From Pantoea agglomerans (GTDB lineage: Bacteria > Pseudomonadota > Gammaproteobacteria > Enterobacterales > Enterobacteriaceae): a stretch of DNA of 64,000 bases. Location: positions 2,108,001-2,172,000 of the forward strand of contig NZ_CP090207.1 in the NCBI RefSeq assembly GCF_021397715.1, in the 5' to 3' direction. The position numbers and the translations under genes are program-made. This document shows positions 17,476 to 27,094 of this stretch, in pieces (the stretch's first letter is position 1; every line of letters starts with the position of its first letter). The notes below the pieces were generated by a model, which saw only the letters and a list, made by a program, of their open reading frames with translations, did not search any database and was not told where the DNA came from.

Positions 17476-18816
17476 ATGGACAACTTTCTCAGTGCGGATG
17501 CAATCCGCACCCGCTTCTCTCAGGCCATGTCCGCCATGTATCAGCAGGAGGTGCCGCAATACGGCACGCTGATGCAACTGGTAATGGCGGTTAATGACCG
17601 CACGCTGGAGTCCGATCCCGCGCTAAAAGATCGCCTGGCAGCGGCCGATGATCTGAGCCGCCTTAACATTGAGCGTCACGGCGCTATCCGCGTCGGTAGC
17701 GCCAGCGAACTTGCCACGCTGCGGCAGATATTTGCGGTGATGGGAATGGTTCCGGTCGGTTATTACGATCTCTCACAGGCGGGCGTGCCGGTGCATTCCA
17801 CCGCTTTCCGGCCGGTCGATGACGCTGCGCTGCGGCGTAATCCTTTCCGTGTCTTTACCTCTCTGCTGCGGCTTGAGCTGATTGATGATGTGGCATTACG
17901 TGAAAAAGCGGCAGCGATACTGGCGGCGCGCGACATTTTCACACCGCGCTGCCGGCAACTGCTGCAACTGCATCAGCAGCAGGGCGGATTCACCGCTGAG
18001 CAGGCGGCAGAGTTTGTCAGTGAAGCGCTGGAAACCTTTCGCTGGCACGCGCACAGCAGCGTTGATAGGCAGACCTACCAGGCACTGAATCAACAACACC
18101 GGCTGATTGCTGACGTCGTCTGCTTCCCGGGCTGCCATATTAATCACCTGACGCCCCGCACGCTGGATATTGATCGGGTTCAGCAACTGATGCCATCCCG
18201 CGGAATCGAACCCAAAACCCTGATTGAGGGACCGCCGCGTCGTCAGGTACCGATTCTGTTACGTCAGACCAGCTTCAGAGCGCTGGAAGAGGCGATAATC
18301 TTTAAAGACGGTCATCAGGGCAGCCACACGGCACGCTTTGGGGAAATCGAGCAGCGCGGCGCAGCGCTGACCCCGAAGGGACGGGCGCTGTACGACCGGT
18401 TACTGCAACAGGCAGGTAGCGGCGAGGATAATCAGCAGCATCAGCAGCATCTTGCCGATGTGTTCCGAGATTTTCCCGACGATGAACAGACGCTGCGGCA
18501 GCAGGCGCTGGCGTGGTTCCACTATCGTCTGAGCGAAAAGGGCATTGCAACGCCGCCAGCTCGGGGCGAAACGCTCGACAGCCTGATCGCGCAAGGACGC
18601 ATCATTGCCGAACCTATTATCTACGAAGATTTTCTGCCGGTCAGCGCAGCGGGCATTTTTCAGTCAAACCTCGGCGATCACGCGCAGGTGCGTTCAACCG
18701 GCCAGGCCAGCCGGGCGGCGTTTGAAGCAGCGCTCGGCAGTGCGGTGACAGACGAAATGACGCTTTATGCGCAACGTCAGCAACGTTCGCTGCTGCGATG
18801 TGGTGTGATGAACTGA
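17476..18816 (+). CDS. ydcJ: 2-oxoadipate dioxygenase/decarboxylase homologue (YdcJ/HglS)
   Basis: A 446-residue DUF1338/VOC-like protein, very similar to E. coli YdcJ. The family founder HglS converts 2-oxoadipate to D-2-hydroxyglutarate in D-lysine catabolism, using Fe(II) and O2. The segments carrying the expected metal and substrate residues are all intact: PVHSTAFRPVD, CFPGCHINHLTPRTLDID and ARFGEIEQRG. ATG at 17476 matches the YdcJ start; a GTG three codons earlier is the alternative. It follows the AAHS permease by 67 bases in the same direction and may be co-transcribed. No other lysine-catabolic genes are nearby, so the physiological substrate is uncertain. Confidence 0.87.
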   Translation: MDNFLSADAIRTRFSQAMSAMYQQEVPQYGTLMQLVMAVNDRTLESDPALKDRLAAADDLSRLNIERHGAIRVGSASELATLRQIFAVMGMVPVGYYDLSQAGVPVHSTAFRPVDDAALRRNPFRVFTSLLRLELIDDVALREKAAAILAARDIFTPRCRQLLQLHQQQGGFTAEQAAEFVSEALETFRWHAHSSVDRQTYQALNQQHRLIADVVCFPGCHINHLTPRTLDIDRVQQLMPSRGIEPKTLIEGPPRRQVPILLRQTSFRALEEAIIFKDGHQGSHTARFGEIEQRGAALTPKGRALYDRLLQQAGSGEDNQQHQQHLADVFRDFPDDEQTLRQQALAWFHYRLSEKGIATPPARGETLDSLIAQGRIIAEPIIYEDFLPVSAAGIFQSNLGDHAQVRSTGQASRAAFEAALGSAVTDEMTLYAQRQQRSLLRCGVMN

Positions 18817-18831
18817 TCACGCTGAAGGGAA

Positions 18832-18862
18832 TAAACGGGACCATCGTCGATTGTCCCGTTTA
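18832..18862 (+). terminator. Hairpin after ydcJ
   Basis: TAAACGGGAC (18832-18841) pairs with GTCCCGTTTA (18853-18862) over an 11-base loop, just after the ydcJ stop codon. The U tract is short (GTTTA), so it is a plausible but not ideal terminator. Confidence 0.55.
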
Positions 18863-19330
18863 ACCGCTGCGCATCGGCAATCGATCTGCACATTCGTTCT
18901 GACTCTGAATAGCGCAGTCTCAACGTTATACCCTGTTAAAAATAGCTGGATAAGCAAAGCGATAGATAAGGTTTGCTGTAGGACGGGTGTTCCCTGATGC
19001 TGGCGTAAAATAATAAATTAAATTTAACTATAAAGGCGATAAGTGGCAGCGCAACCGCCGCGCTACGCCGATATGATTTGTTGTAATTAACTGTGTGCAG
19101 GCTTTTTTTATATTGCCATCCCTGTTTTACCGCACCGTAGCAATGCCGGTACTTTCTGGAAAGCGTTAATAAATATAAACAGAAAACGGGCGAATGCCTA
19201 TTCAAACCTTTTGATAATGTTGTTCAGTGCTTTGCTTCAACCTTCGGCATAATCTGCAAATCTGTTCCGGACATGGACAATGTCTCAAGGCCTGCAAATA
19301 ATGGAGAGACGTTTGAACAGGGAAACAGGA
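18863..19330. other. Gene-free stretch before the carboxylesterase
   Basis: About 470 bases of AT-richer sequence with no reading frame that looks like a protein on either strand. It has several A/T-rich runs but no clear promoter, repeat or RNA structure. It may be the remnant of a lost gene, but nothing recognisable remains. Confidence 0.4.
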
Positions 19331-20851
19331 ATGAAAAACGAAACAGGTCTGCGGATCATGACGGCAGAGGGTGAGTTGCGTGGATGCATGGATGACGACC
19401 TTTTCGTATTCAAAGGCATACCTTATGCCGCCGCGCCGGAAGGCGCACTGCGCTGGCGTCCACCGCAGCCGGTAACCCCGTGGCAAAACGTGCGTGATGC
19501 CACACAGTTTGCCGCTTCAGGCTGGCAAAACCGTGATTATTGCCGGGCGGTAGGGGGCGGCGATCCGGGCGAATTTAGTGAGGATTGCCTGTACCTGAAT
19601 GTCTGGACCCCGGATGTTGAACCAGCTACCCCGCTGCCGGTGATGGTCTGGTTACACGGTGGCGGATATACCATCGGCGCGGGCGGCCTGGCACCTTACA
19701 GCGGCAAACCGCTGGCCTCGCGCGGCGCGGTGGTGGTGACCATCAATTACCGACTCGGCCATTTTGGCTTCTTTTCCCATCCGGCATTAGATGCGCAATA
19801 TCCGGTTGCCGGTTCGGTCAATAATTTTGGTCTGCTTGATCAGATCGCCGCGCTGCAGTGGGTGCAGCGTAATATTCCCGCGTTTGGCGGCGACCGCCGT
19901 AATGTCACCCTGTTTGGCGAATCGTCCGGCGCGCGCAGCGTGCTGTCACTCTGCTGTTCGCCGCTGGCGGAAGGGCTGTTTCACAAAGGCATCGTCCAGA
20001 GCGCCTACAGTTTACCCGATACCCCGCTGAAAAAAGCGCGCCAGCAGGGCATGGCGGTGGCTCGCCATTTCGGCCTGCCGCCCGATGCCAGTGCCGATGC
20101 GTTGCGTGCTTTACCCGCTGATGCCTTCTGGTCGCTGGAGGGTTCACTGGCGATCCAGCCGGTGCCGATCTCCGGCGATGCGGTGCTGCCTGAGCCGATG
20201 CTGAAAACCTTTCTGGCGGCAAAGCAGCATCGGCTGCCGTTAATGGCCGGCAGTAACAGCGACGAAGCCAGCGTGCTGGACTATTTTGGCGTCGATAGCA
20301 CCGCCGTGCTGCATCAGCTGCGCGATAAAAATCGGGTGCTTTACCGGATGCTCAAGTGGATGTATGACCTCCATGACGATCGGCGTCTCGGTCGTGCGGT
20401 GGCGCGCGATATGGCCTTCAGCGTGGTGCCGTGGCTGGTGATGCGCGCCCAGCATAATAGCGGGATGCCTGGCTGGCGTTACTGGTTCGATTATGTTTCG
20501 GAGAATGCGCGCGATCTCTATCCGGACGGGACCTGGCACGGCAATGAAGTGCCCTACGTGCTTAATACCCTGAGTCAGATGCCCGATCCCAGTGAAAATC
20601 GCCCCTTCAGTGAGGAGGATCGGGCATTTGCCGCGCGCGTCAGCGACTACTGGTTCCGCTTCGCCTGCGATGCCAGCGAATATAAGCATCAGCTTGAAGG
20701 AGAGGTTGTCTGGCCAGCCTGGCACCCCGGCGAAGATGTGACAATGTCACTGGGTGAGGAGCGCCGCAGTGGTTTAGTCCTCAAAAAGAACTTTATGCGC
20801 GCCAGAATGCGGCTGTTGCGATTGCTGATGACCAAAATGGTGCGACTTTAA
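19331..20851 (+). CDS. Type B carboxylesterase
   Basis: A carboxylesterase/lipase of the type B alpha/beta hydrolase family, 506 residues from the chosen start. The catalytic triad can be placed: Ser198 in FGESSGA, Glu312 in SNSDEAS and His403 in WHGNEVPYV. The oxyanion hole motif is LHGGGYTIG (109-117). FKGIPYAAAPEGALRWRPPQP and EDCLYLNVWTP are standard family signatures. No signal peptide is visible, so it is probably cytoplasmic. The ester substrate is unknown. ATG at 19331 is preceded by AGGGA; two earlier in-frame ATGs (19280, 19301) would add residues with no family similarity. Flanking hairpins suggest a single-gene transcript. Confidence 0.88.
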   Translation: MKNETGLRIMTAEGELRGCMDDDLFVFKGIPYAAAPEGALRWRPPQPVTPWQNVRDATQFAASGWQNRDYCRAVGGGDPGEFSEDCLYLNVWTPDVEPATPLPVMVWLHGGGYTIGAGGLAPYSGKPLASRGAVVVTINYRLGHFGFFSHPALDAQYPVAGSVNNFGLLDQIAALQWVQRNIPAFGGDRRNVTLFGESSGARSVLSLCCSPLAEGLFHKGIVQSAYSLPDTPLKKARQQGMAVARHFGLPPDASADALRALPADAFWSLEGSLAIQPVPISGDAVLPEPMLKTFLAAKQHRLPLMAGSNSDEASVLDYFGVDSTAVLHQLRDKNRVLYRMLKWMYDLHDDRRLGRAVARDMAFSVVPWLVMRAQHNSGMPGWRYWFDYVSENARDLYPDGTWHGNEVPYVLNTLSQMPDPSENRPFSEEDRAFAARVSDYWFRFACDASEYKHQLEGEVVWPAWHPGEDVTMSLGEERRSGLVLKKNFMRARMRLLRLLMTKMVRL

Positions 20852-20872
20852 TTAGCGTGCTAACCATCAAAT

Positions 20873-20905
20873 TGCGCGAATGGGATTATCAATGCCATTC
20901 GCGCA
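20873..20905 (+). terminator. Terminator of the carboxylesterase gene
   Basis: An 11-bp stem (TGCGCGAATGG with CCATTCGCGCA) around an 11-base loop begins 21 bases after the stop codon and is followed by TAATTTT on the plus strand. Confidence 0.7.
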
Positions 20906-20980
20906 TAATTTTCTGAAAAATAAAGAGATTAATAGAACTCCGCGCTAAAGACGCTGTAAAATTTTAGATAACAAAAGAGT

Positions 20981-21007
20981 TACATCTTCACTATCCACTG
21001 CCGATAG
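20981..21007 (+). promoter_or_regulatory. Putative sigma-28 (FliA) promoter of the chemoreceptor
   Basis: TACA (20981-20984), exactly 15 bases, then GCCGATAG (21000-21007) matches the flagellar class III consensus TAAA-N15-GCCGATAA at 10 of 12 positions. The -10 element lies 47 bases before the chemoreceptor ATG, consistent with co-regulation with the motility genes. Confidence 0.65.
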
Positions 21008-21054
21008 ATCTTCTATGCCCGACACTTACGGGTCAACGTGTATAGGATTTTGGT

Positions 21055-22722
21055 ATGGGAATGCTCAAAAATTTCACCATTCGCGCTGTGATGCTCTCCA
21101 TTCTGGGCCTGTTCTGCTTACTGTGGAGCGGTGTCGGGTTATTCAGCATCCATTCTCTCGGCGCGCTGAGCGAAGGGAATGATGTTGACCGTCATCTGGT
21201 CGCGCAAATGACGGTGCTCAGTAAAGGCAACGATCAATATTTCCGCGTTATCACCCGTCTGTCGCGTGTGATGGACAGCAAGGCGGGCGGCAAAACGCTG
21301 TCCGATGATGCCTATGCGCCGGTACAGCAGGCGCTGGATAACATGACCCAGCAACTGGCGACCTTTAAACAGCTGGCACCGGGACCAATGAACCCGGATG
21401 TGGTCGACAGCGTGGTACAGAGCTGGCAGAAATTGCTGGATGAAGGCGTCACGCCGCAGTTGCAACTCGCCCGTCAGGATTCACCCGATGCCTATCGTCA
21501 GCAGGCCAATAATGTCACGCCGCAGCTCAGCCGGGCCTTTGGTGCCAGCGCTGAAAAATTCAATCAGGGCGCGGCACAGGTACTGGATCATACCCGGGTT
21601 GAAGTTGACCGCTTAACCGCACTGACCAAAATGATTATCACCGTAACGGTGATCCTCGGCCTGCTGATCCTGTTGTTCACCGACCGCTATCTGGTGGCGA
21701 TGCTGGTCAGGCCGCTGGAAACTATCCGTAACCATTTTGCCACTATCGCCACCGGCGATCTGAGCCAGCCGGTGGCCGATTTTGGTCGCAACTGTGTCGG
21801 TAAACTGGTGCCACTGCTGAGTGCCATGCAGGATAGCCTGCGTGAAGCGGTCAGCGCGATTCGCAGCGGCACCGAGAACATCTCGCGCGGCGCGGCAGAA
21901 ATCTCGGCGGGCAACAACGATCTCTCTTCGCGTACCGAAGAGCAGGCGGCGGCGCTGGAGCAGACCGCGGCCAGTATGGAGCAGCTGACTGCTACGGTGA
22001 AATTTAACGCCGACAATGCGCGTCAGGCGAGCCTGCTGGCGGAAACCGCCACCACGACCGCACAACAGGGCGGCCAGCTGGTGAGCGAAGTGGTCAGCAC
22101 CATGAACGGCATTTCCGGCAGTTCGAAGAAAATTGCTGAGATCACTAACGTGATTAATGGCATCGCCTTCCAGACCAACATTCTGGCACTGAACGCCGCG
22201 GTAGAAGCCGCTCGTGCCGGTGAACAGGGGCGCGGTTTTGCCGTAGTGGCCTCTGAGGTGCGTAATCTGGCCCAGCGCAGCGCCAACGCCGCCAAAGAGA
22301 TTGCTACTCTGATTGAAGATTCCGTTCAGCGGGTCGGAAAAGGGGCCGAGCTGGTCGGCACCACCGGCGGCACCATGAATAACATTCTGAAATCGGTGCA
22401 GGATGTGGATGCGATCATGAAACAGATCGCTGCCGCCTCGGAAGAGCAGAGTAAGGGGATCTCGCAGGTTGGGGCCGCCGTAACTGAAATGGACAGCGTG
22501 ACGCAGCAAAACGCCTCGCTGGTTGAGGAAGTCTCGGCCGCCGCCAGCGCCCTGGCGCTGCAGACCGAAGCGTTACAGGCCTCAGTCGCGAAGTTCCGCC
22601 TTTCCAGCAACGTGAGCCAGGCTGCGCCCGCCGCACCGCTGAGGCCGAATGCGCCAAAAGCGCCGGCGCTGGCGACCGCTCAGGCTAAGCCTGCTGACAA
22701 TGGCGACTGGGTGACCTTCTGA
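21055..22722 (+). CDS. Methyl-accepting chemotaxis protein (Tar/Tsr class)
   Basis: A 555-residue transmembrane chemoreceptor. It has one membrane helix at about 10-32, a periplasmic four-helix ligand domain of about 155 residues, a second membrane helix at about 190-212, then HAMP and a long signalling domain. The conserved hairpin tip is intact ([40 protein letters not shown]). Methylation-type segments ([20 protein letters not shown]) flank it. The C-terminus ends in DWVTF, a CheR/CheB docking pentapeptide like NWETF. The ligand is unknown. The ATG follows AGGA by 7 bases, and a sigma-28-type promoter lies upstream. Its last 43 bases overlap the end of a convergent LysR gene. Confidence 0.93.
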   Translation: MGMLKNFTIRAVMLSILGLFCLLWSGVGLFSIHSLGALSEGNDVDRHLVAQMTVLSKGNDQYFRVITRLSRVMDSKAGGKTLSDDAYAPVQQALDNMTQQLATFKQLAPGPMNPDVVDSVVQSWQKLLDEGVTPQLQLARQDSPDAYRQQANNVTPQLSRAFGASAEKFNQGAAQVLDHTRVEVDRLTALTKMIITVTVILGLLILLFTDRYLVAMLVRPLETIRNHFATIATGDLSQPVADFGRNCVGKLVPLLSAMQDSLREAVSAIRSGTENISRGAAEISAGNNDLSSRTEEQAAALEQTAASMEQLTATVKFNADNARQASLLAETATTTAQQGGQLVSEVVSTMNGISGSSKKIAEITNVINGIAFQTNILALNAAVEAARAGEQGRGFAVVASEVRNLAQRSANAAKEIATLIEDSVQRVGKGAELVGTTGGTMNNILKSVQDVDAIMKQIAAASEEQSKGISQVGAAVTEMDSVTQQNASLVEEVSAAASALALQTEALQASVAKFRLSSNVSQAAPAAPLRPNAPKAPALATAQAKPADNGDWVTF

Positions 22723-23561
22723 TCCTCAACCAGCCACGCCACCAGTTCCGCCAGTAACGGCGGCGCTTCTCCGGACGGCCGCTGCAGTAAACTGTAGGCC
22801 GCTCCGGTTTTTACCTCGCCAGCGAAGGGTTTAACCAGCCTGCCGCTGGCGATATCACTCTCCACCAGATTGCTGTCAGCAATCGCCACGCCAAATCCCT
22901 GAATCGCCGCACTAATTGCCAGATCCATGGTGGAAAAGTGCTGATTGCGCTGCATCGTCACTGCGATCCCTTGTCCCTGTAGCCAGCATTGCCAGTCGCG
23001 CATATCGTCGGTGGGATGCAAAAAGGTCATGCCAGCCAGCTCTGCGGGTGAAGCGGGTAGCGACGTTCCCGCCGCCATCACCGGCGTCAGCGACTCCTCA
23101 AACAGCGTTATGGCATCACGGCGGGGTTTGCCATAAACGATAGCGGCGTCGAAGTTATCAAGCTGAGAAGCATGATCCAGCGTGGTGGTCAGCGCCACAT
23201 GCAGCTCCGGCTGCCGTTGCTCCAGCGCCATCAGCCGTGGTACCAGCCAGCGCATCGCACAGGTTGGCGCTTTAAGGCGAATACTGGCCTGGGTGCGGCG
23301 CGCTTTTTCGCCGGCCTGAGCGATCAGTTCATAGCCCTGACGCCATTCAGGCAGCAGCGCCGCGCCCTGCGGCGTCAGGCGCAGGCCGCGGGCGTGGCGA
23401 TCAAACAGACTCAGGCCGAGCCAGTGCTCCAGCGCCGCGATCTTGCGGCTGACCGCGCCCTGGGTTATGCACAGCTCCCGGGCGGCATGGGTCAGATTGA
23501 GGTGGCGGGCCGTCACCAGAAAAGCGTGAATGGCGTTAAGCGGCAGGGTTGAACGCGACAC
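22680..23561 (-). CDS. LysR regulator, GcvA-like
   Basis: A 293-residue LysR-type regulator. Its DNA-binding domain is [39 protein letters not shown], followed by the GcvA/AmpR-type stretch [21 protein letters not shown]. The likely start is GTG at 23561, with GAGG 6 bases upstream. It is divergent from the methionine-type aminotransferase, 125 bases away, and probably regulates it. The C-terminal end of the gene overlaps the chemoreceptor gene by 43 bases on the opposite strand. Confidence 0.85.
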   Translation of the reverse strand: MSRSTLPLNAIHAFLVTARHLNLTHAARELCITQGAVSRKIAALEHWLGLSLFDRHARGLRLTPQGAALLPEWRQGYELIAQAGEKARRTQASIRLKAPTCAMRWLVPRLMALEQRQPELHVALTTTLDHASQLDNFDAAIVYGKPRRDAITLFEESLTPVMAAGTSLPASPAELAGMTFLHPTDDMRDWQCWLQGQGIAVTMQRNQHFSTMDLAISAAIQGFGVAIADSNLVESDIASGRLVKPFAGEVKTGAAYSLLQRPSGEAPPLLAELVAWLVEDQKVTQSPLSAGLA

Positions 23562-23686
23562 AGAGAACCTCAGCTATGCATTTTTATCATGGCTATTATG
23601 ACGACATTTCGCTTGCCGACTCAAGTCACAGCCCGTTGAATAGCTATTTATCGTATTCGCTTATCTATGCTTCTGACGGAGAGATC

Positions 23687-24853
23687 ATGTCCCTGAACAC
23701 GCCTGTCGCCATCCACTCAAAGTTGCCAGATGTTGGCACCACCATCTTCAGCGTTATCGGTCAGCTCTCAGCGCAGCATCAGGCGATTAACCTGTCGCAG
23801 GGCGCACCCAATTTTCCCTGCGATCCGGCGCTGGTCGAGGCGGTCAGTCAGGCGATGCGTGACGGCCAAAATCAGTATGCGTCGATGACCGGCTTACCGG
23901 CGTTGCGTGAAGCCTTAGCCAGCAAGGTGGCGACGCTCTACGGTCAGAAATATGATCCGGCCAGCGAAGTGCTGATCACCGGCAGCGCCAGTCAGGGCAT
24001 CTATATGGCGATTACCGCGCTGGTGCATCCGGGCGATGAGGTGATTTTCTTTGAGCCAGCCTTTGACAGCTACGCACCGGTGGTGCGGTTGCAGGGCGGC
24101 AAGCCGATTGGCCTTAAACTTCAGGTGCCGTCTTTTGCCATTGACTGGCAGCAGTTGCGCGCTGCGATTACGCCACGCACCCGGATGATTATCATCAATA
24201 CGCCGCATAACCCTAGCGCTCAGGTGCTGACGCCAGAGGATCTTAATCAGCTGGCGGCACTGACGCGTAACACGGACATTGTGGTGCTCTCTGATGAAGT
24301 TTATGAACATATCCTGTTTGATGGGCGCAGGCACTGCGGCATGGCGACCCATCCGGAGCTGGCGGCGCGCAGCGTTATTGTCTCTTCGTTTGGCAAAACC
24401 TTTCACGTTACCGGCTGGCGGGTCGGCTACTGTCTGGCACCGGCAGAGCTGATGACGGAGCTGGTGAAAGTCCATCAGTTTATGATGTATGCCGCCGACA
24501 CACCGATGCAGGTCGGCTTCGCGCAATATCTGCAGAACGCGGAAAACTATCTGTCGCTGTCGGCGTTTTATCAGCAAAAGCGCGATCGGCTGATTGCGCT
24601 GCTGCAGGATTCACCGTTTGAACTGCTGCCGTGCGCCGGTTCCTTTTTTATGCTGGCCAGTTATGGACATTTCAGTGACGAACCGGACAGCGAAATGGTA
24701 AAACGTCTTATCGTCGATCATCGGGTAGCCACTATCCCGCTGTCGGCGTTTTATATGGATGGCACCGACAACAAACTGATCCGTCTTTCCTTTGCCAAAG
24801 ATGAGGCGACGTTACAGGCTGGCGCTGCGGCGCTGTGTGCCTTCCCGCAGTAA
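23687..24853 (+). CDS. Methionine-type aminotransferase (YbdL-like)
   Basis: A 388-residue class I/II PLP-dependent aminotransferase. The PLP lysine is in SSFGKTFHVTGWRVGY, with the family motifs INTPHNPSAQV, DEVYEH and INLSQGAPNFPCD. It most resembles E. coli YbdL, which transaminates methionine, histidine and phenylalanine with 2-oxo acids. ATG at 23687 is preceded by GGAGAG and yields the expected family start. The long upstream in-frame extension (from 23549) overlaps the LysR start and is not plausible. The next gene is a polar amino acid binding protein in the same direction, suggesting amino acid uptake plus transamination. Confidence 0.85.
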   Translation: MSLNTPVAIHSKLPDVGTTIFSVIGQLSAQHQAINLSQGAPNFPCDPALVEAVSQAMRDGQNQYASMTGLPALREALASKVATLYGQKYDPASEVLITGSASQGIYMAITALVHPGDEVIFFEPAFDSYAPVVRLQGGKPIGLKLQVPSFAIDWQQLRAAITPRTRMIIINTPHNPSAQVLTPEDLNQLAALTRNTDIVVLSDEVYEHILFDGRRHCGMATHPELAARSVIVSSFGKTFHVTGWRVGYCLAPAELMTELVKVHQFMMYAADTPMQVGFAQYLQNAENYLSLSAFYQQKRDRLIALLQDSPFELLPCAGSFFMLASYGHFSDEPDSEMVKRLIVDHRVATIPLSAFYMDGTDNKLIRLSFAKDEATLQAGAAALCAFPQ

Positions 24854-24927
24854 CGGGAAACGTTGCCTGACGGCCGCACTGCGAAGCAGGACAGCGATCG
24901 GTTAAAACAATAATTTCGGGGTAAGTA

Positions 24928-25704
24928 ATGAAAAAACGCAACGCACTCTTTCTGGCACTCGGCATGATGGCTTCGGTACAGGCACTGGCGCAGGATTTAC
25001 GTTATGGCCTGGAGTCGCAGTATCCGCCTTTTGAAAGCCGCAACGCCAAAGGGGAACTGGAAGGTTTTGATATCGAGCTGGGCAATGCCATTTGTCAGGC
25101 CGGTAAATTTAACTGTCACTGGGTGGAAAGCAGCTTCGACGCGCTGATCCCGGCGCTGCAGGCGAAGAAGTTTGATGCCATCAACTCGGCGATGAACATC
25201 ACCGAAGCGCGGGCCAAAAGCATCGGTTTCACCCAGCCCATCTACCGTATTCCCACCATGCTGGTGGCGAAAACTGGCGAGAAGCTGGCACCGACCGCTG
25301 AATCACTGAAGGGCAAGAATATCGGGGTGCTGCAGGGTTCGATTCAGGAAACCTATGCCAAAAAGCACTGGGAATCCCAGGGCGTGACCGTCACCTCCTA
25401 TCAGGATCAGAACCAGGTCTATAACGATATGGTCGCCGGGCGTCTGGATGGCACGCTGGTGATGTCAGCTGCCGGTCAGTCGGGCTTCCTCGATAAACCA
25501 CAGGGTAAAGGCTTCGGCTTTATCGGTAAGCCGGTCGAAGATGATGCCATTCTGGGATCGGGGATCGGCTTTGGTCTGCGTAAAGATGACACCCAGCTCA
25601 AGCAGTCGCTGGATGCGGCGATCGCCAAAGTGCAAACCGACGGCACGCTGAAAAAGCTGGCGGAGAAATACTTTCCGGGCATTGATGTCAGCGTGAAGCC
25701 ATAA
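24928..25704 (+). CDS. Polar amino acid ABC transporter substrate-binding protein (orphan)
   Basis: A 258-residue periplasmic binding protein of the HisJ/ArgT family (SBP family 3). It has a signal peptide (1-21, ending ALAQ) and the characteristic lobes LRYGLESQYPPFESRNAKGELEGFDIELGNAIC and FDALIPALQAKKFDAINSAMNITEARAKSIGFT. The ligand is probably a basic or polar amino acid by family. No permease or ATPase genes are adjacent, so it must dock with a transporter encoded elsewhere. It begins 74 bases after the aminotransferase gene with GGGGTAAG before the ATG, and ends at a strong hairpin. Confidence 0.9.
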   Translation: MKKRNALFLALGMMASVQALAQDLRYGLESQYPPFESRNAKGELEGFDIELGNAICQAGKFNCHWVESSFDALIPALQAKKFDAINSAMNITEARAKSIGFTQPIYRIPTMLVAKTGEKLAPTAESLKGKNIGVLQGSIQETYAKKHWESQGVTVTSYQDQNQVYNDMVAGRLDGTLVMSAAGQSGFLDKPQGKGFGFIGKPVEDDAILGSGIGFGLRKDDTQLKQSLDAAIAKVQTDGTLKKLAEKYFPGIDVSVKP

Positions 25705-25709
25705 GCCAG

Positions 25710-25734
25710 AATCGGGCGCAGAGTGCGCCCGATT
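25710..25734. terminator. Bidirectional terminator between binding protein and pepT
   Basis: AATCGGGCGCA (25710-25720) pairs perfectly with TGCGCCCGATT (25724-25734) over a GAG loop. It sits between two convergent genes, 6 bases after one stop codon and 6 bases before the other. Confidence 0.75.
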
Positions 25735-25740
25735 TGATTG

Positions 25741-26967
25741 TTACTCCGCCGCCAGATAACAGAGCTTCTCGGCCACCTGGTAGGATTTTACAAACGACGG
25801 CAGCGGCAGGAACTCAAAGCGCGAATGGAAGTTATGCGCGCCGGTGAAGAAGTTCGGCGTCAGCAAGCCTTTAGCTGACAGCGCCGCACCATCAGTGCCA
25901 CCCCGCATCGGAATCACCTTCGGTTCAATATCCAGCGCGCTAAGCGCCTTAAAAATCAGGTCAATCGCCCGGCGATCTTCACCCAGCGCATTGCTGATAT
26001 TGCTGTAGATATCGGTGAGGGTAATCTCGACCTTACCGGTTGGATAGCGAGCGGCAATTTCCTGCGCCTGCTGCTGAAGCTGCTGCTTGCGGTCGGCAAA
26101 GCTGGCGAGGTCAAAGTCGCGGATGGAGGCTTTCAGAATTGCCTGGCTGGCATTGGCCTGCATCTCATTGAACCAGATATAGCCTTCACGCCCTTCGGTC
26201 TGTTCCGGTGTCTGCTGACGATCAAACTGGCTGATGAAGTCATGGGCCATCAGCAGCGGATTAACCAGCACCCCTTTACCTGACATCGGATGCGCCGGCA
26301 CGCCGGTGAAGCGAATCTCAGCAGCGGCGCCGTTGAAGTTTTCATAAACCACTTCGCCCAGTTCGCAGCAGTCGATGGTCCAGGCGAAGTCCACATTGAA
26401 TCGCGTTTCCAGATCGAGCGCTTTGGCCCCGCGCAGGCCAATCTCTTCATCGGGGACAAACGCCACCACGATATCGCCATGATCGCCGTGCAGGTTTTCC
26501 ATCAGCGTCACCACCACGGTTACCGCCGCTTTGTTGTCGGCGCCCAGAACGCTGGTGCCGTCGCTGAAAATGATCTCCTGACCGATATAGGGGGCGATCT
26601 CCGGATGCTGGTCGCGGCGCAGCCAGATATCCTCCCCGGCATTCAGGCAGAGATCTTCATCCTGCCAGCGCAGAATTTGCGGTTTGATATCGGGTGAGAG
26701 ACCAACGTCAACGGTATCGATATGGGTAATGAACCCGATGCGTGGCGCGTTGGGACGGTTACCGCGTTTCACCGCCGTTACCGTAGCATGTTGATCAATT
26801 ACCACCTGTTCCAGCCCCAGTTCACGCAGCTCAGCCGCCAGCAGTTCCGCCATGGCGTGCTGGCTCGGCGTGCTGGGCAGGCTGGTCGATTTCGCATCAC
26901 TCTGACTGCTGACGGCAAGGTAACGGAAAAAACGCTCGGTGAGTTGGGTCTCAAGTTTGTCGGTCAT
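25741..26967 (-). CDS. pepT: Peptidase T family aminotripeptidase
   Basis: A 408-residue cytoplasmic zinc tripeptidase of the M20B family, the same length as E. coli PepT. Metal and catalytic residues are recognisable: His82 and Asp84 (THIDT), Asp144 (GADNKA), Glu174-Glu175 (PDEE), Asp199 (TIDCCE) and a C-terminal His in FFTGAHNFHS. The sequence is clearly more divergent from E. coli PepT than the other core genes here are from their homologues. It may therefore be a second, accessory copy. ATG at 26967 has AAGGA upstream; a GTG one codon earlier is the alternative. Confidence 0.83.
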   Translation of the reverse strand: MTDKLETQLTERFFRYLAVSSQSDAKSTSLPSTPSQHAMAELLAAELRELGLEQVVIDQHATVTAVKRGNRPNAPRIGFITHIDTVDVGLSPDIKPQILRWQDEDLCLNAGEDIWLRRDQHPEIAPYIGQEIIFSDGTSVLGADNKAAVTVVVTLMENLHGDHGDIVVAFVPDEEIGLRGAKALDLETRFNVDFAWTIDCCELGEVVYENFNGAAAEIRFTGVPAHPMSGKGVLVNPLLMAHDFISQFDRQQTPEQTEGREGYIWFNEMQANASQAILKASIRDFDLASFADRKQQLQQQAQEIAARYPTGKVEITLTDIYSNISNALGEDRRAIDLIFKALSALDIEPKVIPMRGGTDGAALSAKGLLTPNFFTGAHNFHSRFEFLPLPSFVKSYQVAEKLCYLAAE

Positions 26968-27094
26968 CACTATTCCTTATTAGTCAGCTACGTGCGGGGT
27001 TCGCTATGGTGCCGAATCGTGCTATCAATGAAGCATCTGAATGATTCATTTAGGTATTCTGATCACCGGAAGTCAATACAAAGCGAGGATGATA

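Noticed and set aside
21613..22509. 298-codon minus-strand frame inside the chemoreceptor
   Set aside because: No homology or start signal; it arises from codon bias of the chemoreceptor signalling domain.
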